A DNA stretch of 64,000 bases from Streptomyces sp. NBC_01224 (GTDB taxonomy: Bacteria > Actinomycetota > Actinomycetes > Streptomycetales > Streptomycetaceae). Below are positions 17,177-25,760 of the stretch, piece by piece; position 1 is the first letter of the stretch; every line of letters begins with the position of its first letter. Under the pieces are notes generated by a model. It was not told the DNA's origin and did not search any database. It saw only the letters and a list, made by a program, of their open reading frames with translations. The position numbers and the translations under genes were made by a program. The stretch is taken from positions 7,993,001-8,057,000 of the forward strand of contig NZ_CP108529.1 of the NCBI RefSeq assembly GCF_036002945.1, in the 5' to 3' direction.

Positions 17177-18274
17177 GTGAGTGCCCTCTTCGAGCCCTAC
17201 ACCCTGCGGTCGCTCGTCATTCCCAACCGCGTCTGGATGGCGCCCATGTGCCAGTACAGCGCCGAACCTGTGGGGCCGAGCGCGGGCGTCGCGACCGACT
17301 GGCACTTCGCCCACCTCGCGGCGCGCGCCGCCGGCGGCACCGGACTCATCCTCACCGAGGCGACGGCCGTCAGCCCCGAGGGCCGGATCAGCCCGGCAGA
17401 CCTCGGCATCTGGAACGACACCCAGGTGGCCGCCTTCCGCCGGATCACGGACTTCATCAAGGGGCAGGGATCGGTTCCCGGCATCCAGCTCGCCCATGCC
17501 GGTCGCAAGGCGTCGACGGCTGCCCCCTGGCTGGGCGGCGGTCCCGTCGGGCCGGATGCGCACGGCTGGACGCCCGTCGCCCCCAGCCCGCTGCCGTTCG
17601 ACGACGGTCACCCCGTGCCGCACGAGCTGACCGTGGACGAGATCCATGGCATCGTCGGCCGGTTTCGCGAGGCCGCCCGCCGCGCGCTCGACGCGGGCTT
17701 CCAGGTTGCCGAGGTGCACGGAGCCCACGGATACCTCGTCGGACAGTTCCTCTCCCCGCACAGCAACCGGCGTGACGACGAGTACGGCGGCAGCTTCGAG
17801 AACCGCATCCGCTTCGCACTGCAGGTCGTCGACGCGGTGCGGGAGGTCTGGCCGGAGGAACTGCCCGTCCTCTTCCGGATCTCCGCGACGGACTGGCTCA
17901 CGGAGAACGACGAGGACGAGCGCGAGGGCTGGACCGTCGACGAGACCGTACGACTGGCCAAGGAGCTCCAGGCCCACGGCGTCGATCTGCTGGACGTCTC
18001 CAGCGGCGGGAACGCCCCGCGCGCCCGCATCGAGGCCGGGCCGGGCTACCAGGTTCCCTTCACCCAGCGGGTCAAGGCGGAGACCTCGCTCCCCGTGGCG
18101 GCCGTGGGCCTGATCACCGAGCCGCAGCAGGCCGAGAAGATCATCACAGAGGGCCGGGCGGACGCGGTTCTCCTCGGGCGCGAGCTGCTGCGGAGCCCGT
18201 CGTGGGCCCAGCACGCAGCCCGCGAACTCGGCGGCGAACTCCGCACGCCGGAGCAGTACCTCTACGCGGTCTGA
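17177..18274 (+). CDS. NADH:flavin oxidoreductase, old yellow enzyme family (YqjM type)
   Basis: A 365-residue FMN-dependent ene-reductase. The N-terminus LFEPYTLRSLVIPNRVWMAPMCQYSAE carries the YqjM-type cysteine. The substrate-binding pair appears as QLAHAGRKAS and EVHGAHGYLVGQFLSPHSNRRDDEYGGS, and the phosphate-binding loop as ITEPQQAEKIITEGRADAVLLGRELL. Such enzymes reduce activated C=C bonds of enones or nitroalkenes with NAD(P)H in oxidative or electrophile stress. GTG 17177 is the start. Multiple inverted repeats upstream suggest tight repression. Intact, although its neighbours on both sides are degraded genes. Confidence 0.9.
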   Translation: MSALFEPYTLRSLVIPNRVWMAPMCQYSAEPVGPSAGVATDWHFAHLAARAAGGTGLILTEATAVSPEGRISPADLGIWNDTQVAAFRRITDFIKGQGSVPGIQLAHAGRKASTAAPWLGGGPVGPDAHGWTPVAPSPLPFDDGHPVPHELTVDEIHGIVGRFREAARRALDAGFQVAEVHGAHGYLVGQFLSPHSNRRDDEYGGSFENRIRFALQVVDAVREVWPEELPVLFRISATDWLTENDEDEREGWTVDETVRLAKELQAHGVDLLDVSSGGNAPRARIEAGPGYQVPFTQRVKAETSLPVAAVGLITEPQQAEKIITEGRADAVLLGRELLRSPSWAQHAARELGGELRTPEQYLYAV

Positions 18275-18301
18275 CAGCTGGGCGGCCGCAGCCGGGCACT
18301 C

Positions 18302-18840
18302 GCAGGCGCCGCGGCGGGCGAACAGCCGGTCTTCGGTAAGCCGCTCGACGAGCGCATCACCGTGCCGTTCCCTGTCGAGTCTCAGCTGTCCGGCCTCGAA
18401 CGCCATGAAGACCACATGCTCTACCGCAAGTTGGCCGACGTGCCGAAGAGCTGGGCCGCCGGCCACAAGGGCGGCAACGGCAAGCGGCTGAAGCTCAACT
18501 TCGGCGCAGTCGACCACCGGGCCCGGGTCCGGGGCAGCGGCAAGCAGGTCGCCGAGCACACCGGCGGCTACACCTCCTTCGGCGCCGACATCACCGACGC
18601 CATCAAGGGCAGCGGCCCGCAGGAGATCGTCGTCGCCGTCACCGACACCACCGGCCCGAACCAGCCGATGGGCAAGCAGTCGAGCAACCCCGGCGGCGTC
18701 GTCCACACCGCGTCCTCCGGCATCTGGCAGACCGTGTGGATGGAGCCGGTCGCCGCCGCCTCCGTGACACGCTGACGACCACGCCCGACATCGACAAGGG
18801 CCGCCTCGCCCAGCGATGCCGCCCCCACCTTCGACCTGAA
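18302..18840 (+). pseudogene. Fragment of a glycoside hydrolase family 2-type protein
   Basis: In frame from about 18302, the translation AGEQPVFGKPLDERITVPFPVESQLSG and DHMLYRKLADVP reads as the sugar-binding N-terminal domain of a GH2-like protein, continuing NFGAVDHRARVRGSGKQVAEHTGGY and VWMEPVAAAS. A frameshift near 18765 produces a stop at 18773-18775; the sequence resumes in another frame as DTLTTTPDIDKGRLAQR. No start codon or signal sequence precedes it, and the catalytic barrel is absent. Both ends are therefore lost. Confidence 0.6.
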
Positions 18841-19010
18841 GGCGCCTTCGGGCGAGCAGCGCATTCCGATAGCAAGAGCTGTCAGAGTTTTGCTGCACTC
18901 CATTGCGGTGAGGAAGTCATCTGGGCATGACAGGTGCGCAAAGAGCTGAGGCGCGGACAGTTGTGCGGGTGTGGGGGAATGGCGGAACGCGCCGTGATGT
19001 TGGGACGTCC

Positions 19011-19427
19011 ATGACCTTTTCTGTGGACGTGACCGTCCGGGGCTACGAACTCGACACGCAGGGACATCTGAACCAGGCCGTCTATTTGCAGTACGCCGAG
19101 CACGCGCGCTGGGAACTGCTGCGCGCTGCCGGCCTGTCGCAGGAGAAGCTGCTGGCCAGCGGCGTCGGGCCGGTGGCCCTTGAGACGACGGTGAAGTTCC
19201 TGCGGGAGCTCCGCGGCGGCGACCGGGTGCGGGTGACCTGCCAGTTCGTATATGGCGAGGGGAAGACGTTCAAGGTCGCGCAGAAGATCCTCAAGGAGGA
19301 CGGCACGGTTGCGGCGCAGATCACGGGCGTGGCGGGGATGCTCGACCTGACGGCCCGCAAGCTGATCGCAGATCCCGCCGGACATCTCGCCTCGCTGGCC
19401 GAGAACCCGGACCTGCTCAGCGGCTGA
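19011..19427 (+). CDS. Acyl-CoA thioesterase, 4-hydroxybenzoyl-CoA thioesterase (YbgC/FadM) fold
   Basis: A 138-residue hot-dog-fold thioesterase. The signature YELDTQGHLNQAVYLQYAEHARWELL contains the catalytic Asp, the GH-x-N element and the aromatic/arginine positions of the family. The rest alternates strands, including ALETTVKFLRELRGGDRVRV. It would hydrolyse a short or aromatic acyl-CoA in the cytoplasm. I chose ATG 19011, the family-like start; an upstream in-frame ATG at 18927 would add an unlikely leader. Upstream lies the GH2 fragment. Confidence 0.75.
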   Translation: MTFSVDVTVRGYELDTQGHLNQAVYLQYAEHARWELLRAAGLSQEKLLASGVGPVALETTVKFLRELRGGDRVRVTCQFVYGEGKTFKVAQKILKEDGTVAAQITGVAGMLDLTARKLIADPAGHLASLAENPDLLSG

Positions 19428-19512
19428 CCGGCCGCCCCGCGGCTATGCGGTGCCGGTGGTCGGACCTGCCTGCTGATACAGCGTCACCAGCACGCTGTGC
19501 ACGGGCTGATCC

Positions 19513-19947
19513 CCGGAGGTCGCCTTCGTCTGCAGTTACCTGCTGGACGAACGCACCCATCTCAACACCATGCATTGGCGCGACGGTGAGCGCCGCGAGC
19601 AGTCCTGGAACCTGCCGCACCTTCCCGGCGCGCGCTTCGGCGGCGACAAACCGTTGTACGTGCCGGCCGGTGCCCGTATGTTTTCGGGCGCCGAGGAGCT
19701 GACGTACGACCTGCAACAGCTCGGCCGCACCGTAGTTGTCGGCGAGCCGGCCGGCGGTGGGGCACACCCGCGGGAGGGCTGGACGGTCCATCCGCACCTG
19801 GAGGCCACCATCCCGGTCGGCCGCCCCGTCAACCCCGTCTCCGGCACCAACTGAGAGGGCACCGGCGTGCAGCCGGACGTCCTTTGCCCCGCCGCCGGTG
19901 CCCTCGACCGCGCCCACGAACTGGCCGTCGCCCGGCTGGCGGGCTGA
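19513..19947 (+). pseudogene. C-terminal remnant of an S41 (tail-specific) peptidase
   Basis: The frame reads EVAFVCSYLLDERTHLNTMHWRDG, then FGGDKPLYVPAGARMFSGAEEL with the catalytic-Ser region, then TVVVGEPAGGGAHPREGWTVHPHLEATIPVGRPVNPVSGTN, all typical of bacterial S41 proteases. The N-terminal half is missing: a stop codon lies just before the homology at 19507. A second stop at 19852-19854 interrupts the C-terminus where homologues have Trp (GTN-W-EGTG), after which EGTGVQPDV and AHELAVARLAG continue in frame to 19947. It is clearly inactive. Confidence 0.7.
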
Positions 19948-19984
19948 CCTCGGCCGACCGGCCTGCTGCGGCCGGCCGGTTCGG

Positions 19985-20620
19985 TCATGCCTCCTTGACG
20001 CCGATGTGCATGCGGTGGTGACCGGGGGCGTCGATCTCATCGAGCAGGGCGATGGCGAAGTCGCTGTAGGAAATACGGGCGGCAGCGTCGACCGTGGCCG
20101 TGGTGTAACGGCCGGAGCGCGCACCCTCGTGGTCGAAGTCCCCGGCCGGACTGACGACCAGCCAGTCCAGTGCGGTGGCCGAGGCACGCAGCACCGCCGT
20201 GCCGGCTGCGTGGCCGTGGCTGAAGGGGCGGTACTCCTGAGGGAAACCGGGGGTATCCATCAGCGGGGTTCCGTCGGCGGTTTCCATGGTTGCCGACAGG
20301 CCGATGGAGATCAGCCGTGGCACACCGGCCCGCGTCAGCCCGTCGGTGAGAGCGCGGGCGGCAGCCGTGAAGAAGACGTCGGGCAGGGCGCCACCGTCGT
20401 GGACGGCCGAGATCGCGGCATCGTGCCCGGTCGCCAGGCCGGCAACAGCCCCGACCTCAGTGACATCGCCGGCCACGAGCCGGACGCCCGGACCTTCGAG
20501 CTTTCGGTACTTGGCCGGTTCCCTCACGACCGCGGTGACATGGTGCCCGCGGCGAAGGGCCTCGGCGACGGCTGCCCGTCCCGTGCTGCCGCCTGCGCCG
20601 AAGATGATGATCCTGCTCAT
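19985..20620 (-). CDS. NAD(P)H-binding oxidoreductase (atypical SDR, NmrA-like)
   Basis: A 211-residue Rossmann-fold protein starting MSRIIIFGAGGSTGRAAVAEALRRGHHVTAV, with the GxGGxTG cofactor motif of atypical short-chain dehydrogenases. Further conserved parts are VRLVAGDVTEVGAVAGLATGHDAAIS and LDWLVVSPAGDF. No classical YxxxK is apparent, as in NmrA-like members. It is divergent from an HxlR regulator across a 101-bp gap, a common pairing in which the regulator senses quinones or aldehydes and controls the reductase. Confidence 0.8.
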   Translation of the reverse strand: MSRIIIFGAGGSTGRAAVAEALRRGHHVTAVVREPAKYRKLEGPGVRLVAGDVTEVGAVAGLATGHDAAISAVHDGGALPDVFFTAAARALTDGLTRAGVPRLISIGLSATMETADGTPLMDTPGFPQEYRPFSHGHAAGTAVLRASATALDWLVVSPAGDFDHEGARSGRYTTATVDAAARISYSDFAIALLDEIDAPGHHRMHIGVKEA

Positions 20621-20672
20621 GTGGCTACCTCGCCTCGCGTCCTGGAATCCCTGTGTCGACGTGCTCGGGCAA

Positions 20673-20694
20673 GGTAGCCGGATCCGTGGTTACC
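20673..20694. promoter_or_regulatory. Imperfect inverted repeat, candidate HxlR operator
   Basis: GGTAGCC (20673-20679) and GGTTACC (20688-20694) form a near-palindrome with one mismatch in 7, in the short intergenic region between the oxidoreductase and HxlR genes. Confidence 0.4.
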
Positions 20695-20721
20695 TCCTGG
20701 ATACCTCGCTAATGTGGCTCC

Positions 20722-21099
20722 GTGACCAAGCCGCTGGACCCGGAGATGTTCGACCCGGTCTGTCCGTCCGGACTGATGCCGATCCGCGTGGGGGACAAAT
20801 GGGCCGGAATGATCGTCCAGTGCCTTGAGGGCGGCCCGCGACGCTTCTCCGAGCTACGGATCCCACTGCGTACGATCACGCCCAAGGTCCTCACCCAGTC
20901 ACTCCGGTCGCTGGAGCGTGACGGTTTCGTCGTCCGCACGGCCCAGGCCGCACCGGCGCGGCACGTCCGGTACGAACTGACCTCGCTCGGCCGGAATCTC
21001 CTTGAGCTGCTGGACACGGTGCGCGCCTGGGCGGAGCTCCACATGGAAGAGGTCATCGACGCCCGTGAGGCGGCATCGCGCGCCGATCGCACCGGGTGA
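20722..21099 (+). CDS. HxlR family transcriptional regulator
   Basis: A 125-residue winged-helix regulator. The family pattern is clear: CPSGLMPIRVGDKWAGMIVQCLEGGPRRFSELRIPLRTITPKVLTQSLRSLERDGFVVR, then YELTSLGRNLLELLDTVRAWAE. The Cys before Pro-Ser at residue 14 matches the redox-sensing cysteine of HxlR-type quinone/aldehyde sensors. GTG 20722 is used. It is divergent from the NAD(P)H-binding oxidoreductase, its likely target. Confidence 0.85.
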   Translation: MTKPLDPEMFDPVCPSGLMPIRVGDKWAGMIVQCLEGGPRRFSELRIPLRTITPKVLTQSLRSLERDGFVVRTAQAAPARHVRYELTSLGRNLLELLDTVRAWAELHMEEVIDAREAASRADRTG

Positions 21100-21134
21100 T
21101 GCACGGCCGGACCCGTCGTCGGTGAATCTCAAAT

Positions 21135-21150
21135 TACGATGAGTCTCGTA
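21135..21150. promoter_or_regulatory. TACGA/TCGTA inverted repeat before the ArsR gene
   Basis: TACGA (21135-21139) and TCGTA (21146-21150) flank a 6-nt spacer in an AT-rich patch about 40 bp before the start codon, suited to autoregulation. Arms resemble those before the old yellow enzyme gene. Confidence 0.45.
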
Positions 21151-21188
21151 TTATGGGAGACCGGACCAAGCCAGGAAGCGGAGCCATC

Positions 21189-21569
21189 GTGACCCCAGCC
21201 AGCGCCCCTGCCACAAGCGCCGCTGCGGTCGGCGGCCGCTCGCTCGACCACCCTGCGCGGGACGAGATCCGCATCGAGGCAGTGCTCCACGCACTCTCCG
21301 ACCCGATGAGGCTGCGCGTGGTTCGCGAGCTGGCCGCCGCCGATGCCGAGCTCACCTGCTCCCGCTTCGACCTGCCGGTCTCCAAGTCGACGACCACGCA
21401 CCACTTCCGGGTGCTGCGCGAGAGCGGGATCGTTCAGCAGATCTACCGCGGCACCGCCAAGATGAACGGGCTGCGCCGCGACGATCTGGAGGCGGTGTTT
21501 CCCGGTCTTCTGGACAGCATCCTCGATGCCGCGAACCGGCAGGTGCAGCGCATCGGCGAGGACCGATAG
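21189..21569 (+). CDS. ArsR family transcriptional regulator
   Basis: A 126-residue winged-helix protein: EAVLHALSDPMRLRVVRELAAADAELTCSRFDLPVSKSTTTHHFRVLRESGIVQQIYRGT is the ArsR helix-turn-helix and wing. The metal-site motif ELCVC is absent (ELTCSRFD instead), so it may sense an organic or redox signal. GTG 21189 has GGAG about 6 nt upstream; ATG 21153 would place the start inside the operator-like repeat. Proteins of this type often sit beside old-yellow-enzyme genes in Streptomyces as I recall; here the OYE is 3 kb away, with damaged DNA between. Confidence 0.82.
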   Translation: MTPASAPATSAAAVGGRSLDHPARDEIRIEAVLHALSDPMRLRVVRELAAADAELTCSRFDLPVSKSTTTHHFRVLRESGIVQQIYRGTAKMNGLRRDDLEAVFPGLLDSILDAANRQVQRIGEDR

Positions 21570-21571
21570 CC

Positions 21572-22990
21572 TCACGATCCGCCCCGGTCGCCACCCTCCG
21601 CGGCGCTGAGCAGCCCCGCCCAGTCCGGGATCTTCACCGGCCCCCGGCCGAGCGACCGGCCGAGCGCCGCCTCCGCCCGCTCGATGGACAGCCAGCCGTC
21701 CCACTCCACCGGGCGCAGTCCCCACGCCCGCAGCGCGGCCACGGGATCGGGCGCCGACGGGCGCCCGGCGAGCAGCGTGGCGTCATCGAGCAACGATGCC
21801 ACCGTCTCCTTCGCGCACGACCGGTTCGAACCGATCACTCCGGTCGGCCCCCGCTTGATCCACCCGGCGACGTACTCCCCGGGTGACGGCACCCCGTCCC
21901 GCAGTACCCGCCCCGCCAGATGCGGCACGGTCCCGCGCGCCGGGTCGAACGGCAGGCCGGGCAGCGGCAGCCCGCGGTAGCCGACTGCCCGCAGCACGAG
22001 CTGGGCGTCGATGTCCTCGTACGTACCGGCGTCGCGCACGCCCCCGCTGCCGTCCGGAACGGTACGGGCGAATCGCACCCCGGCCACCCGCCCGTCCCGC
22101 TCCAGCAGTTCGACGGGGCGCAGAAAGAACCGCAGGTGGATCGTGCGCAGCGGGTCTCCCTCCGCGCCTGCACCTGTGGGGCCGGCCGCGGCCCATCCGC
22201 GCAGCACCTCGACATTGCGTCGAGCCGCCGCCGTCAGGAGTGGTGCGTTCGGTGGTGAGGACAGGGCCGGCGCCGACCGGGGGGACGGATCGACGTACGC
22301 CGGGTCGAGAGCCAGCTCCGCCTCGTCCACCACCACCCGCGCCCGCGGCAACGCGCTCAGTTCCCGCAGCTCCTTGGTGGTGAACCGGGCCTGGGAGGGG
22401 CCGCGCCTGCCCGCCATGTGGACCTCGTGCACCCGGCTTCCGGCCAGCGCGCCGAGCGCCCCGTGCGGTACGTCGGTGGGGCGCAGCTCCTCCGCGCTCC
22501 GGGCGAGAATCCGCGCCACGTCCACCGCCACATTGCCGACCCCGATCACCACGACCGAACGGGCCTGCAGCGCAAAGCTGTTGGCGGCGGCGTCGGGGTG
22601 TGCGCTGTACCAGGAGACGAACTCGGTCGCGGAGCAACTGCCGGGCAGATCCTCGCCGGGGACGGCGAGGCCGCGGTCGGTCGCCGCCCCGACGCAGTAC
22701 ACGACCGCCTGGTAGAGCTCGCCGATCCGCTCGGACGGGATCCCGTCACCGCCCACCTCGACATTGCCGAGGAAGGTGATCCGCTCGTGCTCCAGGACGG
22801 TCCGCAGACTGTTCTGCAGCGATTTGATCTTCTCGTGGTCGGGGGCGACGCCGTAGCGCACCAAGCCGTACGGGCAGGGGAGCCGGTCCAGCACATGGAC
22901 CCGGACATCGGGCACCCGGTCCTGCTCGACCAGGGCCTGGGCGGTGTAGACCCCGCTGGGACCGGAGCCGACGACGGCGACACGGAGCAC
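21572..22990 (-). CDS. FAD-dependent oxidoreductase, ferredoxin-NADP+ reductase (FprA/adrenodoxin reductase type)
   Basis: A 472-residue flavoprotein. It starts LRVAVVGSGPSGVYTAQAL with the FAD GxGxxG motif. VLDRLPCPYGLVRYGVAPDHEKIKSL is the adrenodoxin-reductase signature. The NADP Rossmann motif is SVVVIGVGNVAVDVARIL, followed by VHMAGRRGPSQARFT. The C-terminal AGWIKRGPTGVIGSNRSCAKETV closes the FAD site. It passes electrons between NADPH and a ferredoxin, supporting P450s or similar systems. GTG 22990 follows AGAGGTG. It ends 3 nt from the convergent ArsR gene; no ferredoxin gene is adjacent. Confidence 0.87.
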   Translation of the reverse strand: MLRVAVVGSGPSGVYTAQALVEQDRVPDVRVHVLDRLPCPYGLVRYGVAPDHEKIKSLQNSLRTVLEHERITFLGNVEVGGDGIPSERIGELYQAVVYCVGAATDRGLAVPGEDLPGSCSATEFVSWYSAHPDAAANSFALQARSVVVIGVGNVAVDVARILARSAEELRPTDVPHGALGALAGSRVHEVHMAGRRGPSQARFTTKELRELSALPRARVVVDEAELALDPAYVDPSPRSAPALSSPPNAPLLTAAARRNVEVLRGWAAAGPTGAGAEGDPLRTIHLRFFLRPVELLERDGRVAGVRFARTVPDGSGGVRDAGTYEDIDAQLVLRAVGYRGLPLPGLPFDPARGTVPHLAGRVLRDGVPSPGEYVAGWIKRGPTGVIGSNRSCAKETVASLLDDATLLAGRPSAPDPVAALRAWGLRPVEWDGWLSIERAEAALGRSLGRGPVKIPDWAGLLSAAEGGDRGGS

Positions 22991-23067
22991 GGCGCACCTC
23001 TTTCCCGCAGGATGACTCCAGCATGGCACCGGTGGCCGGGGCAGGGGAGAGGCGCGCCCGGGAGCCG

Positions 23068-23736
23068 TCAGGACGACATCGCGCGCATTCTGTCGATCTC
23101 CACCGTCTGCTGGGCGACGACGTCCCCGGCCATCTCCTCGACCTGCACATTGTTCCCCTGCGAGAGCACGTCCGTCGCCATCGTGATCGCTCCCTGATGG
23201 TGTGTGGTCATCAACTTCAGGAAGAGCTTGTCGAAGGCCGCGCCGTCCGCCGTCCGCAGCTGATCCAGCTGCGCCGGGGTCGCCATTCCGGGCATCGCCG
23301 AGTGATCGTGGCCGCTCCTGCGCTTCTCTCCGCCATTGTGTGTGAGCCACCCCTCCATGGCACCGATCTCCGGCTTCTGGCCTGCGGTGATGCGCTCGGC
23401 GAGCCGCTTGACCGCGGTGGAGTCGGAGCGGGTGGGGACGAGGCCGGTCAACTCCAGCGCCTGGGCGTGGTGTTGGATCATCATCTGCACATATCGGAAG
23501 TCGGCCGAGTTGGGGGTGTCGTCCCCGGCGGCCTTCGCGGCCTCCTCGGCGGACAAGGTCCGCGCGGGCTCTCCCGGTTTCCCGGGCGCCACAACCGAAG
23601 ACCCCCCGCCTGCCTGCGCCTTCGTACGGTTGTCACCGCCTCCCTCATCACATGCACCCAGGGCGAGAACGGCGGACATGACGGCCACGGCGAGAACAGA
23701 TCTGCGTACACACATGGTCCGACGGCGGATCAACAA
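23068..23736 (-). CDS. DUF305 domain-containing lipoprotein
   Basis: An approximately 222-residue exported protein. A basic start and hydrophobic segment VRRSVLAVAVMSAVLALGAC end in lipobox LGAC. The DUF305 domain follows, with the paired histidine motifs FRYVQMMIQHHAQAL and KLMTTHHQGAITMA, a four-helix ferritin-like arrangement thought to bind metal. TTG 23736 has GGAGGT 4 nt upstream; ATG 23754 and ATG 23715 are other options. It is divergent from the LVIVD-repeat gene across 176 bp, a pairing that suggests both act together at the cell surface, perhaps in copper or other metal handling. Confidence 0.75.
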   Translation of the reverse strand: MLIRRRTMCVRRSVLAVAVMSAVLALGACDEGGGDNRTKAQAGGGSSVVAPGKPGEPARTLSAEEAAKAAGDDTPNSADFRYVQMMIQHHAQALELTGLVPTRSDSTAVKRLAERITAGQKPEIGAMEGWLTHNGGEKRRSGHDHSAMPGMATPAQLDQLRTADGAAFDKLFLKLMTTHHQGAITMATDVLSQGNNVQVEEMAGDVVAQQTVEIDRMRAMSS

Positions 23737-23912
23737 GTGGACCTCCATTGCCATATGGGGCGGTTGCGAACCGTCCTAACACGCTTCCGCACGACAGCGA
23801 TCAGAAACTTTCATTACGTCTCTGTTGCCATCTGTTGGGATACCCGTGAGGAGGACGATACTGCCGGTGTCCGTGAACCGTTCAACTACGTACGGATGCA
23901 TGGGAGGACGCA

Positions 23913-25403
23913 GTGATTTCGTTGCACACGAGCCCGGCGCGGCGCAGACGTCTGGGTGTGGCCGTGGCAGCCGCCGGGCTGCTGGCCACGCTGCTGACGG
24001 CCGGCCCCGCGGCCGCAACGCCCGACCCCGGCGATACGGCCACCGCCCGTACCGATGTCTCCGCCGCCCAGGAGGCCGAAGCCGCGGCCGCCATCAGCAG
24101 CGGCGAGATACCCGGCGTGGACGAGATCGTCCACAGCAGCAACATCACCCATCTGGCCAATGTCCCGAAGGACGCGCTCAAGGGACTGAACACGGACCTG
24201 GCCTTCCAGGGGAAGTACGCCTTCGCAGGAAACTACGACGGCTTCCGGATCTACGACATCAGCAATCCGAAGTCCCCGAAGACGGTCGCCCAGGTTCTGT
24301 GCCCCGGATCGCAGAACGACGTCTCGGTCTCGGGAAACCTGCTCTTCCTGTCCACCGACTCCTCGCGCAGCGACAACTCCTGCACCAGCACCACCCAGCC
24401 CGCCACGGAGAAGTCCTCCTGGGAGGGCATGAAGGTCTTCGACATCAGCGACAAGCGCAACCCGAAGTACGTCGCCGCTGTCGAGACCGCCTGTGGATCG
24501 CACACCCACACGCTGGTCCCCGAACGCAAGAACGTCTACGTCTACGTCTCCTCGTACTCGCCGAGCGAGACGTTCCCGGACTGCCAGCCGCCGCACGACG
24601 GGATCTCCGTCATCAAGGTGCCGCGCAACGCACCCGAGAAGGCCGCGGTCGTGAACTTCCCGGTGCTCTTCCCGGACGGTGGCAACCCGGGCGCCCCCAC
24701 CAACCCGGGCGTCTCCAAGACGACCGGCTGCCACGACATCACGGTGCTGCCCTCGAAGGACCTGGCTGCCGGTGCCTGCATGGGCGACGGTCTGCTGTTC
24801 TCCATCAAGGACCCGGAGAACCCGAGGATCATCGACCGGGTGCAGGACAACGTGAACTTCGCGTTCTGGCACTCCGCGACGTTCAACCAGAAGGCCGACA
24901 AGGTCGTCTTCACCGATGAACTCGGCGGCGGTGGCGCAGCCACCTGCAACGAGGAGATCGGCCCCAAGCGCGGCGCCGACGGCATCTACGACATCGTCGG
25001 CAAGGGAGACCACCGCAAGCTGGTCTTCCGCAGCTACTTCAAGATCGACCGTCCGCAGGCCGACACGGAGGTCTGCGTCGCCCACAACGGTTCGATCATC
25101 CCGGTCAAGGGCCGCGACCTGATGGTCCAGGCCTGGTACCAGGGCGGGGTCTCGGTGTGGGACTTCACCGACTCCTCGAAGCCGAAGGAGATCGGCTACT
25201 TCGAGCGCGGCCCCGTCAGCACGGACGCGGTCACCACGGCCGGCCCCTGGTCGGCGTACTACTACAACGGCTACATCTACTCCAACGACATCGCCAAGGG
25301 CTTCGACGTCCTGAAGCTCGACGACCGGCGGACCGACCCGGCGAAGCGGGTGCGGCTGGACGAGCTCAATGTTCAGACGCAGCCGGACTACTTCGACCGC
25401 TGA
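23913..25403 (+). CDS. Secreted LVIVD-repeat beta-propeller protein
   Basis: A 496-residue secreted protein. The signal peptide has a twin-arginine-like SPARRRRLGVAVAAAGLLAT and a cleavage region near AAA (about residue 35). The mature part has LVIVD-type blades: YAFAGNYDGFRIYDISNPKSPKTV, GMKVFDISDKRNPKYV, DGISVIKV, GLLFSIKDPENPRI and GGVSVWDFTDSSKPKEI, forming a propeller. GTG 23913 follows GGGAGG by 5 nt. Catalysis is not evident. Strong bidirectional promoter space is shared with the DUF305 lipoprotein gene, and a long terminator follows. Confidence 0.78.
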   Translation: MISLHTSPARRRRLGVAVAAAGLLATLLTAGPAAATPDPGDTATARTDVSAAQEAEAAAAISSGEIPGVDEIVHSSNITHLANVPKDALKGLNTDLAFQGKYAFAGNYDGFRIYDISNPKSPKTVAQVLCPGSQNDVSVSGNLLFLSTDSSRSDNSCTSTTQPATEKSSWEGMKVFDISDKRNPKYVAAVETACGSHTHTLVPERKNVYVYVSSYSPSETFPDCQPPHDGISVIKVPRNAPEKAAVVNFPVLFPDGGNPGAPTNPGVSKTTGCHDITVLPSKDLAAGACMGDGLLFSIKDPENPRIIDRVQDNVNFAFWHSATFNQKADKVVFTDELGGGGAATCNEEIGPKRGADGIYDIVGKGDHRKLVFRSYFKIDRPQADTEVCVAHNGSIIPVKGRDLMVQAWYQGGVSVWDFTDSSKPKEIGYFERGPVSTDAVTTAGPWSAYYYNGYIYSNDIAKGFDVLKLDDRRTDPAKRVRLDELNVQTQPDYFDR

Positions 25404-25457
25404 TCCGGCCGGTTCATCCGATCGGCCGACGCCATCCGGCTCCACCGCGCACCGAGC

Positions 25458-25494
25458 GCGTCCCGCCGGGCGGATCCCTCGCCCGGCGGGACGC
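25458..25494. terminator. Bidirectional terminator
   Basis: Perfect 15-bp stem (25458-25472 with 25480-25494) with a 7-nt loop. It lies between the LVIVD gene and the convergent small gene ending at 25512. Confidence 0.75.
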
Positions 25495-25511
25495 CGCAAC
25501 CGACGCCTGCG

Positions 25512-25691
25512 TCAGGCGGCCGTCCTGGCGCTCCCGCCGGTCGCCGCGGCCCATTCCACGAGCAGCCTCTGATACTGCTCCTCGTCCTCCGGGGACAGGC
25601 AGCCGCCGGAGCGCTGCCACAGGTCACGGATCTCTTTGTTCACCACGGCGGCAGTACGCACGGAATCGGAGGAGCACGGAGAACGGGACAT
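25512..25691 (-). CDS. Small conserved actinobacterial protein, 59 aa
   Basis: A short gene of 60 codons encoding MSRSPCSSDSVRTAAVVNKE followed by IRDLWQRSGGCLSPEDEEQY and a helical tail ending ARTAA. I recognise this as a small soluble family widespread in Streptomyces with the shared pattern NKEIRxLWxRxGGxLSxEDExxYxxLxxEWA. Function is unknown. Codon use is coding-like, and a terminator hairpin immediately follows its stop codon. It lies upstream of nothing on the same strand and appears monocistronic. Confidence 0.65.
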   Translation of the reverse strand: MSRSPCSSDSVRTAAVVNKEIRDLWQRSGGCLSPEDEEQYQRLLVEWAAATGGSARTAA

Positions 25692-25760
25692 GCATACAGG
25701 CTAAGGCCCCGATGTGACAATCCGACCCATTGGGCGTCAGGGACATCTCTCACATGTCTC

